Shown here in pieces: positions 1 through 7,396 of a stretch of DNA of 64,000 nucleotides. A program made the translations under genes and the position numbers. The notes beneath the pieces are model-generated. The model saw only the letters and a program-made list of their open reading frames with translations, had not been told where the DNA came from and made no database searches. Source of the stretch: an uncultured Lachnospiraceae bacterium (lineage in GTDB: Bacteria > Bacillota > Clostridia > Lachnospirales > Lachnospiraceae); assembly GCA_910578825.1 (NCBI GenBank), contig CAJTSB010000007.1:1-64000 (forward strand), read 5' to 3'. The first letter of the stretch is position 1. Every line of letters starts with the position of its first letter.

Positions 1-71
1 TGAATCTTTCAAGGTTATTTCACTGTTCAGTTATCAAGGTCGTGTGCTGTCGTTTCTGCGACAGCTTGTAT

Positions 72-100
72 AGTTTATCACAGCCATTCGCATTTGTCAA
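72..100 (-). promoter_or_regulatory. rRNA operon promoter (16S lies beyond the left edge)
   Basis: On the minus strand TTGACA (95-100) and TAAACT (72-77) are separated by 17 nt. The roughly 65 nt that follow to the window edge look like a clostridial rRNA leader. No 16S sequence is inside the window, so the rRNA identity is inferred from promoter strength, the leader and the upstream tRNA gene. Confidence 0.6.
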
Positions 101-147
101 GCACTTTTTGCAAAAAAATAACAACTTTATGTTTGAAAAATGAGAAA

Positions 148-235
148 CGGAGAAAGAGGGATTCGAACCCTCGCGCCGGTCACCCGACCTATACCCTTAG
201 CAGGGGCACCTCTTCGGCCTCTTGAGTATTTCTCC
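148..235 (-). tRNA. tRNA-Ser (GCU anticodon)
   Basis: The minus strand folds into a type II tRNA. The acceptor arm GGAGAAA pairs with TTTCTCC, the anticodon loop is CTGCTAA (anticodon GCT), there is a long variable arm as expected for serine, the T-loop contains TTCGAAT, and the discriminator base is G. CCA is not encoded. It lies directly upstream of a probable rRNA promoter on the same strand. Confidence 0.95.
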
Positions 236-285
236 GAACTGACATTTTCTTATAAAATTGTCATTTGCGCCGCAGCGCATAAGTT

Positions 286-314
286 ATATTACTAAAAAAA
301 AAACCGTTTGTCAA
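286..314 (-). promoter_or_regulatory. Promoter of the tRNA-Ser gene
   Basis: TTGACA (309-314) and TAATAT (286-291) are spaced by 17 nt on the minus strand, about 50 nt upstream of the tRNA 5' end. The spacer contains a run of T residues. Confidence 0.7.
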
Positions 315-539
315 TATCCTTTTTACATATTTTTTAATTCTTAATTAATTTATTGCAATGACGTGAATCGCATTCCGCTTTCACTAAAGATTATATGCAA
401 AACTGCCGATATAGTGTAAAAATAGATAACCTTTTATAATTGTTACAAATTACAAGCATTTATCAAAGCGAATACATACGGTAAACGGATTTACCGATAA
501 GCAGAGATAACAAATGCCTGCATCAAGGAGGATGAGCGC

Positions 540-1379
540 ATGAGCATGATGATTGGCGGAAGTAACTCCGCAAATAAAGTAACCAAAATAAAGGATTTAA
601 ACGGTAACACCGTTGCAACGATCAGTGTTTCTTCTTCTAAAAAAGGTAAGAAAAAACGCCTCCAATACAGTTTTAAATCCATTTCCAACCAAATAATGCA
701 GGCGAAGACACCGAACACTGCAAAAATGGTTGCAACAAAGGCACGCGGCAAGGTTGCCATGCTGCAGAGAAATATTGACAATGATGATTACGACGAGACC
801 GAGCTGCGGCACGCAATTATTCACGCTAAGAAAATGCTACGTATTGCCAAGAAGAAAATGCGGCATTTAGAAGAAGAGCAGGCGGCAAAACAACAGAAAA
901 CAACTCAGATAGAAGACGACGGTGACGGCGTACCAGAACTGCCAGACGAAGAAGAACGCGAACAGGAACAGCAGGAAGAGGAATTAAACCAGATGGTGGA
1001 TGAATATCAGGACCTGATGAGCGAGCTTATGGCCGAATTTACACAACAGACGATGGAACAGATGATGGAAGAGGCCCAGCTGCAGGAATTGGCGGATGCA
1101 TTTATGGGAGATGTTCAGCAGGTAGATATGTCACCGGAAGATCTTGACAAATTAAAGAAAAAACATCGTTCCGATGAATTGCGTGAAATTATGGAAGCCG
1201 ACATGAAATACTTAAAGGCCATGATCAATAAACTGGAACGGGAACGCCAGGAGATTTCTACCGAAAGTTTTACCAACCCTTCCGTCACTTTGGAAATTTC
1301 AGGTATCGAAATGCCGGTTACTGCCACGCAAGCCCCGCCTGTTACCCCAGAAGGTGAAGTAATTGACGTTTCTCTGTAA
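540..1379 (+). CDS. Conserved hypothetical acidic protein, probable coiled coil
   Basis: 279 aa with no signal peptide or membrane segment, so probably cytoplasmic. The N terminus is basic and glycine/serine rich. Residues about 65-115 are Lys/Arg-rich helix; about 115-185 are dominated by Glu and Gln; about 200-235 hold another charged helix (KLKKKHRSDELREIMEADMK). The composition predicts long helices or coiled coil. The start has AAGGAGG 8-9 nt upstream; an ATG at 532 runs into a stop at once. It resembles an uncharacterised Lachnospiraceae family from memory, but I cannot name a domain or function. It is convergent with the fumarase genes across a large hairpin. Confidence 0.75.
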   Translation: MSMMIGGSNSANKVTKIKDLNGNTVATISVSSSKKGKKKRLQYSFKSISNQIMQAKTPNTAKMVATKARGKVAMLQRNIDNDDYDETELRHAIIHAKKMLRIAKKKMRHLEEEQAAKQQKTTQIEDDGDGVPELPDEEEREQEQQEEELNQMVDEYQDLMSELMAEFTQQTMEQMMEEAQLQELADAFMGDVQQVDMSPEDLDKLKKKHRSDELREIMEADMKYLKAMINKLERERQEISTESFTNPSVTLEISGIEMPVTATQAPPVTPEGEVIDVSL

Positions 1380-1426
1380 CAGCCTAACGACCTTTTGAAA
1401 TATTTTTCATATTATTATTTTCTTCA

Positions 1427-1495
1427 AAAAGCATCCGGATGCCCCATATATCTTTGTCCCAGAGACAAGAATATATCACGCATTCGGATGCTTTT
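1427..1495. terminator. Large two-tier hairpin, bidirectional terminator
   Basis: 15-nt outer arms (1427-1441 and 1481-1495, one G-T pair) enclose a 4x4 internal loop, then a near-perfect 13-bp inner stem around CCAGA. The outer arm ends in TTTT on each strand, which suits termination of both convergent genes. Confidence 0.7.
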
Positions 1496-1507
1496 ATTTC
1501 CAAATGT

Positions 1508-1605
1508 ATCGGCACGCGCCGCATAGCGGCACCTGCCAGGTCGGAGGAAGGCATTACAAAAATGCTACGCATTTGCCTTCCTCCGCTGACAATGAGAAAA
1601 TTTTT
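1508..1605 (-). repeat. Dispersed structured repeat, copy 1
   Basis: This stretch matches 21031-21120 at roughly three quarters of positions by eye. It contains a small hairpin (GCCGC, ATA loop, GCGGC at 1518-1530) and a longer one whose arms are GGAGGAAGGC and GCCTTCCTCC. It sits immediately downstream of the fumarase beta stop codon, just as copy 2 sits downstream of atpB. Confidence 0.65.
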
Positions 1606-2159
1606 CACTCCGATACCCGGAATTCCTTTACCGCGGTCTCATAAAGATTATTTCCCTCACAATCTACCACTACGACCACCGGAAAATCCTCTACCTCCAG
1701 TCTAAGAACTGCCTCTGCGCCCAAATCTGCATAGCAGACGGTCTCCGACTTCTTGATGCATTTGGAAAGAAGAGCTCCGGCGCCGCCTACCGCAGCAAAA
1801 TAAACCGCCTGATTGCGGATAATCGCGTCCACCACTTCCTGCGTACGTTTTCCTTTTCCAATCATTGCCCTCTGCCCCAGATCAAGCAGGCGGGGCGCGT
1901 ATTTATCCATACGACTTGCCGTAGTAGGACCTGCAGAACCAATGGGTCGCCCCTCTCTTGCCGGAGACGGACCCATATAATAAATCGCTGCATTCTTTAG
2001 CGAGAACGGCAGCTCCTCCCCCCGGTCCAAAACTTCCATAAACCGCTTATGTGCCGCATCTCTCGCAACATAGACGGTTCCGGAGATATATACATAATCC
2101 CCCGCACGAAGGTTCCTGGCAACCTCAGCGGTAATTGGCGCAGTAACATGCTTATCCAT
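1605..2159 (-). CDS. Fe-S fumarate hydratase (class I), beta/C-terminal subunit
   Basis: 184 aa. This is the C-terminal domain of the two-subunit class I hydro-lyases, which with the alpha subunit converts fumarate and water to malate. The motif GSAGPTTASRMD near residue 75 and the segment VGGAGALL near residue 122 are typical. The closely related L(+)-tartrate dehydratase beta subunit cannot be excluded by reading alone. It follows the alpha gene by 17 nt with GGGAGGAG before the ATG, so the pair is one operon. The oxygen-labile Fe-S type fits an anaerobe. Confidence 0.88.
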   Translation of the reverse strand: MDKHVTAPITAEVARNLRAGDYVYISGTVYVARDAAHKRFMEVLDRGEELPFSLKNAAIYYMGPSPAREGRPIGSAGPTTASRMDKYAPRLLDLGQRAMIGKGKRTQEVVDAIIRNQAVYFAAVGGAGALLSKCIKKSETVCYADLGAEAVLRLEVEDFPVVVVVDCEGNNLYETAVKEFRVSE

Positions 2160-2176
2160 CCTGCACTCCTCCCTTT

Positions 2177-3022
2177 CTATATTTCCCGCACTACATGACG
2201 ATTCACATGACAGCAGATATTAATAGCAACCGGAAGTCCCGCAATATGAGTCGGAAACGTATTGATATTGACCGCAAGCGCCGTCGTCGTTCCGCCCAGT
2301 CCACCCGGTCCAATGCCAAGTCCATTCACCTTCTCCAACATTTCCTCTTCCAGATCCTTTACATAAGGTATCTTTGAACGCTCATCAACCGGACGTATCA
2401 ATGCCTGTTTTGCAAGAAGGGCACATTTCTCAAATGTTCCGCCAATACCCACGCCGACAACCATTGGCGGACAGGCATTCGGTCCCGCGTCTTTTACCGC
2501 CGTTAAAATAGCCTGCTTTACGCCCTCTATGCCATCCGCCGGTTTGAGCATAAAAATGCGGCTCATATTCTCACTGCCAAACCCTTTTGACGCCAACGAT
2601 AGCCTGACCTTATCACCCGCAACGATGGAACAATGGATAACCGCCGGCGTATTGTCTTTTGTATTCTCCCGCAGGATCGGATCGCCTACCACAGATTTAC
2701 GCAGAAACCCTTCCACATATCCTTGACGGACACCCTCGTTAATTGCCTCTTCCAGTAATGTTCCTTCCAGATGTACATCCTGACCAATCTCTGCAAAAAC
2801 CACAGCCATCCCGGTATCCTGACAAATCGGAATCATCTCTTCCTCTGCAATCGTAAGATTTTCCTGTAGCTGAAGTAATATTTTCTTTCCCAGAGGCGCC
2901 TTTTCCGTATCAGCTGCCTCCTTTAAAGCCCTATTCATATCTTCCGACAAATAATGGTTTGCCTCGATGCACATTTCGCAGATATTTCTCGTAATTTCTT
3001 CTGTCGATATTGTACGAATCAT
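2177..3022 (-). CDS. Fe-S fumarate hydratase (class I), alpha/N-terminal subunit
   Basis: 281 aa, the usual length of the catalytic iron-sulfur subunit. Candidate cluster cysteines lie in PICQDTG (about residue 66), in the NACPPM segment (about 183) and in EKCALLAK (about 200). VGVGIGGT and LGIGPGGLGG are family glycine-rich motifs. With the downstream beta subunit it forms a cytosolic fumarase, or less likely a tartrate dehydratase. GAGGAG precedes the ATG. The gene starts 30 nt after the GGDEF gene and is probably co-transcribed with it. Confidence 0.9.
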   Translation of the reverse strand: MIRTISTEEITRNICEMCIEANHYLSEDMNRALKEAADTEKAPLGKKILLQLQENLTIAEEEMIPICQDTGMAVVFAEIGQDVHLEGTLLEEAINEGVRQGYVEGFLRKSVVGDPILRENTKDNTPAVIHCSIVAGDKVRLSLASKGFGSENMSRIFMLKPADGIEGVKQAILTAVKDAGPNACPPMVVGVGIGGTFEKCALLAKQALIRPVDERSKIPYVKDLEEEMLEKVNGLGIGPGGLGGTTTALAVNINTFPTHIAGLPVAINICCHVNRHVVREI

Positions 3023-3052
3023 GCCTTTCTCCTCATAAATAATATTTCAAAT

Positions 3053-4144
3053 TTAAAATTCCGGATTCCAGATTACACGGTTTCTGCCCGTTTCTTTTGC
3101 ACAATAAAGCGCATGGTCTGCCGCGCTTATGGACTTTTGAAAATCACCATTATAAGCCACCACACCAGCCGAAATATGGAATTTAACCGGACATTCGTCC
3201 GATGATGCAATTTTGCGGCGTATTTCCTCCGCCTTTTCATACGCTTTCTCTGACTCCCAGCCAGGCAGGATAATAATAAACTCTTCGCCGCCAAAACGAA
3301 TGACCGTTCCGTTTTCCGGGATTTCCCGCATCAGTGTCGTTCCCAGAAAATGCAATACCTGATCTCCGGCATAATGACCGTAAGTATCGTTGACGCTCTT
3401 AAAAAAGTCAACATCAAGCATAATAATTGAAACTTGTTTCTCATCGCCGATCAGTTGATTATCCTCAATCAACTGGTTCATCCTGTGGCGGTTATACACC
3501 GTTGTCAGCGGATCTGTAATCAATGCCGCTTCCAGTTTCCTGGCGGTAAGATAATGCTCGAACTCTCCCAGATTCAAAAGATAATGGGCAACCGTAATCG
3601 CCACAAAACACGGAACATTGAGTGATAAAATCACATCCAGGTTTTCATAATGATTAAACTGATGTGAAATCAGTATTTGTGCAAAAAAAGCGCCATAGCC
3701 TACAAATCCCGAACAGGGACTTGCGCCCAGACAACAAATCAGAAAAATAAGATTCATGATCGTTGCTCCCTCACTGAAATGTGTCTTAATCTCAAGATGA
3801 TACACAGACCAGATCGTCGCAAACACAATCGTGTTAAGGAGCAAATAATTGAGAAGTTCTTTTATTTTGTAATTTTCCGCCTTTGGCTCCAGAAACACGT
3901 ACAAAAACATCGGTATCAATATCGATGTGCGGGGAATCAGCGTCGGCATAATCGTATTTCCATTTAGCTGATAATCCGATACCAGATAAGAAAGCGACGC
4001 CAGGCTCGCCAATATCAGTATCATCTTCACAAAAAACTGATAGTAATCACTTTTATGCTGATAAAAATCACGTTTTTCCTTCTCATCTGTTCCTTTATAC
4101 GTATGGTACAATTCAATGATATGTATAAAACTGTAATTTTTCAC
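3053..4144 (-). CDS. Membrane GGDEF protein, putative diguanylate cyclase
   Basis: About 363 aa. Five or six hydrophobic segments (about residues 40-200) resemble a membrane sensor of unassigned type. The C-terminal GGDEF domain has the LDVDFFKSVNDTYGH metal/GTP loop and an intact RFGGEEF active site, so c-di-GMP synthesis is plausible. The usual RxxD inhibitory site five residues before the GGEEF motif is absent. The GTG at 4144 was chosen because GAGG lies 8 nt upstream; a TTG two codons earlier is poorly placed. A consensus promoter lies about 80 nt upstream. Confidence 0.85.
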   Translation of the reverse strand: MKNYSFIHIIELYHTYKGTDEKEKRDFYQHKSDYYQFFVKMILILASLASLSYLVSDYQLNGNTIMPTLIPRTSILIPMFLYVFLEPKAENYKIKELLNYLLLNTIVFATIWSVYHLEIKTHFSEGATIMNLIFLICCLGASPCSGFVGYGAFFAQILISHQFNHYENLDVILSLNVPCFVAITVAHYLLNLGEFEHYLTARKLEAALITDPLTTVYNRHRMNQLIEDNQLIGDEKQVSIIMLDVDFFKSVNDTYGHYAGDQVLHFLGTTLMREIPENGTVIRFGGEEFIIILPGWESEKAYEKAEEIRRKIASSDECPVKFHISAGVVAYNGDFQKSISAADHALYCAKETGRNRVIWNPEF

Positions 4145-4226
4145 GGTCAATTCCTCTTGACGTCTGAGGTTCTCCTCTTATTAGAAAAACCTCAAACTCC
4201 TGTCACAAATAATTAATCCGCTGTTT

Positions 4227-4255
4227 ATTATATAAAGGTTTTCGATTGATGTCAA
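4227..4255 (-). promoter_or_regulatory. Consensus sigma-A promoter of the GGDEF-fumarase operon
   Basis: TTGACA (4250-4255), 17-nt spacer, TATAAT (4227-4232): a perfect vegetative promoter on the minus strand. It overlaps the region just downstream of the DUF4173 gene. Confidence 0.8.
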
Positions 4256-4289
4256 GAAACTGCAAATACAAAAAATGTTGCAAAAAATG

Positions 4290-5864
4290 CTATTTTTTCC
4301 CAGCCTCAAAGTACATTTCTGCCGTTTCCCGCGCCAGACATTTCGACACATGGAATGTCCGCAGCGTCATACCCTCCGTACGCTCTATCACACGATGGAA
4401 TGTCTTGTTCAGCAGACAACGCCTGCATCCTTTTTTCAGAACGGATCTGCCGGTCCCCACGTCATAACCCCAGATTCCCGCAGGCGTATAATAATCGTAT
4501 ATTTGCACGTAGTCTCCTCCATGACGGATACAGTTTTCATGCGCAAATTGATATTGGCTCAAAACCGGCACGACATCCACAGACAGAGATGTGAGGTACT
4601 TCAGATCTTCGTAGCTGATACTTTCCCCCATCTGCGCCACATTGTATTTTGCGACAAGCACATCTACTTTTCCAAAGGAAAACACCAGATAAAATACTGC
4701 AACCACCGCCATACAATAACGAAACAGTCCAAATTCCCTGCGCAGCACCGCCAGCGCAACACCTGCCATCAGCACTGACAAAAGAGCAAGAAACCACAAT
4801 ACCAGCACCCGCAGAAAGCTCAGATGATAGGTACGGATATAAAGAATCATCCGAAATGCACTCGATGCAATCATCACATACGTACAGCCAGAAAATAGCA
4901 GCAGCAAAACATTCAATATCCGGTTCCTGTCAAATACCGCTATACACGAAACTACCAGAAGCAGGTTAAAAATACACACAAATAACAGCTGAAAAAACCC
5001 CTGATGCGCATATTCCGCATACGTATACCCTTCCGGCAGCAGCATCCCCCCGGTAAATAAAAATACAATCTGAATCACACAGAAAATCACATAGATAAAC
5101 GTCACCATAGACAGGAAGGTAATTGCCGTCAATGGATTGCGTTTCTTCACACTGCTGGTATTTTCCGGCATGTTATTCAACGACAATGCCGAAAGAAAAC
5201 TGTAGACGCCAAAAAATCCCAGAATCATCAGTAATATTACTAGAATCACGTTTGGGGAGAACAAAATCTGACTGAACAGCTTATAAAACGCCTCTCCGAC
5301 TATTTTGGAAAATAGCTGATCTGCGCTGCTTAAGAGAAGAACCACAAAAATGAGCATCGGCAATCCGATCAGAACACCAAACATGACATATTTGATTCCT
5401 TTGTTCTTTTCCTGATTTTCCTCTCCCTTCTTGTGCGCTTTCAGATACCGCATGAAATGCAGAATGGGGGCAGCCACTTCCGGTATCATATTCAGATATA
5501 GGAATAACAGGTTTACGAGATATTGTCCGAAATTCCACTCTCTGTCATCGTACACTTGACGCAGCATAACTACGGTAATCAGCAAGAGTATTCCTACCGT
5601 ATTAAAAAAGACTACGAAAAGGCTGGTCGTAAGAACCGTACTGACGCCTAGTAGAAGGCAGGCCCCGGCATACAACCAGCTCGACTTTTTCCAGGCAACC
5701 CCATATTTCTTCAGATATAAGGCACAGACGATAAGCGTAACTGCTGTTATCAAGGGAAATGTGAGTCCAAGGTAATTTTTGTAAAATGCAACCGCAAAAC
5801 AGATCGCGTAAATCGCTGCCATTCCCAGGAAATACGGGGTATGTTTTTCGATCCTATTCTTCAT
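4290..5864 (-). CDS. DUF4173-type polytopic membrane protein
   Basis: 524 aa with roughly ten hydrophobic segments and a soluble C-terminal tail of about 80 residues rich in Tyr, Cys and Arg. The segment GYTYAEYAHQGFFQLL (near residue 300) is the hallmark I associate with DUF4173/DUF4153-like proteins; the molecular function is unknown. The start at 5864 follows GAGGAAGAG and overlaps the end of the XRE regulator by 11 nt. A longer frame to 5966 would overlap most of that gene and is rejected. It is the last gene of the DUF2975-XRE-DUF4173 operon, a recurring Firmicute arrangement. Confidence 0.78.
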   Translation of the reverse strand: MKNRIEKHTPYFLGMAAIYAICFAVAFYKNYLGLTFPLITAVTLIVCALYLKKYGVAWKKSSWLYAGACLLLGVSTVLTTSLFVVFFNTVGILLLITVVMLRQVYDDREWNFGQYLVNLLFLYLNMIPEVAAPILHFMRYLKAHKKGEENQEKNKGIKYVMFGVLIGLPMLIFVVLLLSSADQLFSKIVGEAFYKLFSQILFSPNVILVILLMILGFFGVYSFLSALSLNNMPENTSSVKKRNPLTAITFLSMVTFIYVIFCVIQIVFLFTGGMLLPEGYTYAEYAHQGFFQLLFVCIFNLLLVVSCIAVFDRNRILNVLLLLFSGCTYVMIASSAFRMILYIRTYHLSFLRVLVLWFLALLSVLMAGVALAVLRREFGLFRYCMAVVAVFYLVFSFGKVDVLVAKYNVAQMGESISYEDLKYLTSLSVDVVPVLSQYQFAHENCIRHGGDYVQIYDYYTPAGIWGYDVGTGRSVLKKGCRRCLLNKTFHRVIERTEGMTLRTFHVSKCLARETAEMYFEAGKK

Positions 5865-6075
5865 GCTCTTCCTCCTCTCTCCACTCCAGAATATCTCCCG
5901 GCTGGCATTCCAGGGCCCGGCAAATTTTATCAAGTGTGTCCACCCTGATTGCTTTTGCCTTGCCATTTTTTAAAATAGAAATATTTGCCATCGTAATGCC
6001 GACGCGCTCTGAAAGCTCCGTCACGCTCATTTTTCGTTTTGCCAACATTACATCTATATTGGTAATAATTGCCAT
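5854..6075 (-). CDS. Small XRE-family regulator (YozG-like)
   Basis: 73 aa, a single Cro/C1-type helix-turn-helix (LSERVGITMANISILKNGKA, about residues 20-40) with a short acidic tail. Regulators of this size are commonly paired with DUF2975 membrane proteins, as here. GAGGAGG precedes the ATG. It overlaps the downstream membrane gene by 11 nt, indicating translational coupling. It may bind the long palindrome at the operon promoter; that is inference. Confidence 0.85.
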   Translation of the reverse strand: MAIITNIDVMLAKRKMSVTELSERVGITMANISILKNGKAKAIRVDTLDKICRALECQPGDILEWREEEEHEE

Positions 6076-6144
6076 ATACAGCCTCCTCTTTTCGATAACT
6101 TCCGATTATTCCGTATCCATTTCCGACTGGTAAAACTACTTATT

Positions 6145-6624
6145 CTAGATAGTCAGCTGGTTTTCCTGCTGGATTTTTGCCGCCTTGAGCACCAGATGCG
6201 ATAACGCCGCTGCCATCACCGCCACTACAACACCTGCAAAATCCACAAACAGGGAAGCCAGAAGGACTGCGGGATGCGACATATTGAGAAACAAAAACGC
6301 CAGGTTCGAGACAAAGAAATAAGCGCTGTCTGCGAGCGCAAGCATACAGATATGCTTGAGATGACGCGCATTCTCATAGGAAAACGAATTATCCCCTGCG
6401 ATCTCCACCGTAATCTTCCATCCATGATAAAGTCCAAGACAACAGGGAATAGCAGAAATCCATAACATTACCAGCCAGGGATAATAACAATGTGCAAATT
6501 CCGGGTTTTCAACTGCCAGATCTTTTCCAAACATCGGAATCAGAAAGCCATATATGATAATCCCGCATACTATAATTCCCAGAATAATACCTTTGAGCCA
6601 TTTACTTAAACTTTTTTGTGTCAT
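6145..6624 (-). CDS. DUF2975 membrane protein
   Basis: 159 aa with four hydrophobic helices (about residues 10-30, 50-70, 95-115, 125-150) and a short polar C terminus. Size, topology and adjacency to a small XRE regulator fit DUF2975, whose function is unknown. The ATG at 6624 has a strong GAGGAGGT site; the longer frame to 6657 lacks one. First gene of the operon, behind a promoter embedded in a palindrome. Confidence 0.78.
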   Translation of the reverse strand: MTQKSLSKWLKGIILGIIVCGIIIYGFLIPMFGKDLAVENPEFAHCYYPWLVMLWISAIPCCLGLYHGWKITVEIAGDNSFSYENARHLKHICMLALADSAYFFVSNLAFLFLNMSHPAVLLASLFVDFAGVVVAVMAAALSHLVLKAAKIQQENQLTI

Positions 6625-6668
6625 AATTTTACCTCCTCTTATACATTTGATTTTCACAATTTAACTGT

Positions 6669-6697
6669 ATTATATTCTCAGAACAACAAAAAGTCAA
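6669..6697 (-). promoter_or_regulatory. Promoter of the DUF2975-XRE-DUF4173 operon
   Basis: TTGACT (6692-6697), 17 nt, TATAAT (6669-6674) on the minus strand. The -35 hexamer overlaps one end of a 41-nt perfect palindrome. Confidence 0.75.
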
Positions 6698-6733
6698 TAT
6701 ATATTTATTGAAATTCAATAAATATATATTGAC
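6693..6733. repeat. 41-nt perfect palindrome: probable operator and/or terminator
   Basis: Two exact 20-nt arms flank a single central A. On the minus strand it is followed by TTTTTG, so it may terminate the upstream operon ending at 6743. It also overlaps the -35 element of the next promoter, so it may be an operator. Confidence 0.7.
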
Positions 6734-6742
6734 TAATAATTT

Positions 6743-7396
6743 TTATTCCACCTGAAACCCCGCCTCAGACAATCGTTCTTTTGCCTTCTGCATATTGTTT
6801 TCCCCGCAAATCTTCATATGACCCGCCGTCCTCTTGAACGATAATGGATAAAGCTCCTGCATCTGATCTTCGCTCATATACAGCCCGTTCGATGGCTCCT
6901 CTATCATACCGCCAATGTATGCTTTACGTTCCCTGCCCTTATCGTCGGTGATGGTCAGTTCCAACTCCTGATACTGCTCCATCCACTTTGCAATTTCACT
7001 CTTTCCCGGGCAATTCCCGTGATCATCCACAAAACCAGAAAAAATTTCCTGCCCTGCAAACAGAACTACAGTATTTCCCAGTGTAATTTCCTCCTGCGCC
7101 TGTTTCCATTGAAACGGATAACGGTAAAGGTCAACGCCCAGAACCTGCGTCTCCAGAGTATATGCCTGCAGGCGCAGCCTTACACTACAGGACGACACGG
7201 GAAAAAACGCATACACCCCCTCTATTTTTGCTATCTCTTTTACGATATCTTCCGTCAGCTCTGCCTCAGACTGAATAGATATTCCATAGCTCCTTTGCTG
7301 CCGTATCCAGAAATCCACACCACGTACGAGCGCCAAAAAGCACAAAATACCCAGGGCAAGCATGACGATATCCTTATATAGATTACGTTTCCTCAT
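6743..7396 (-). CDS. Membrane-anchored protein resembling a MacB periplasmic core domain
   Basis: 217 aa: one N-terminal transmembrane helix (about residues 9-25) and an extracytoplasmic domain. The pattern VLGVDLYRYPF, then GNTVVLFAGQEIFSGF, resembles the MacB/FtsX-like core domain of ABC permeases, but the three C-terminal membrane helices of a permease are missing. The start at 7396 overlaps the previous stop (ATGA), so expression is coupled. The longer frame to 7498 is rejected because it runs inside the upstream gene. It is the last gene of the exporter operon; an accessory role with the ABC components is inferred. Confidence 0.65.
   Translation of the reverse strand: MRKRNLYKDIVMLALGILCFLALVRGVDFWIRQQRSYGISIQSEAELTEDIVKEIAKIEGVYAFFPVSSCSVRLRLQAYTLETQVLGVDLYRYPFQWKQAQEEITLGNTVVLFAGQEIFSGFVDDHGNCPGKSEIAKWMEQYQELELTITDDKGRERKAYIGGMIEEPSNGLYMSEDQMQELYPLSFKRTAGHMKICGENNMQKAKERLSEAGFQVE

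Noticed and set aside
1384..1608. 74-codon minus-strand frame
   Set aside because: It runs through the hairpin and dispersed repeat after the fumarase stop, lacks a ribosome site and is best explained by the repeat.
4290..5966. Longer start for the DUF4173 gene
   Set aside because: The extension covers the XRE gene in another frame and has no better ribosome site than 5864.
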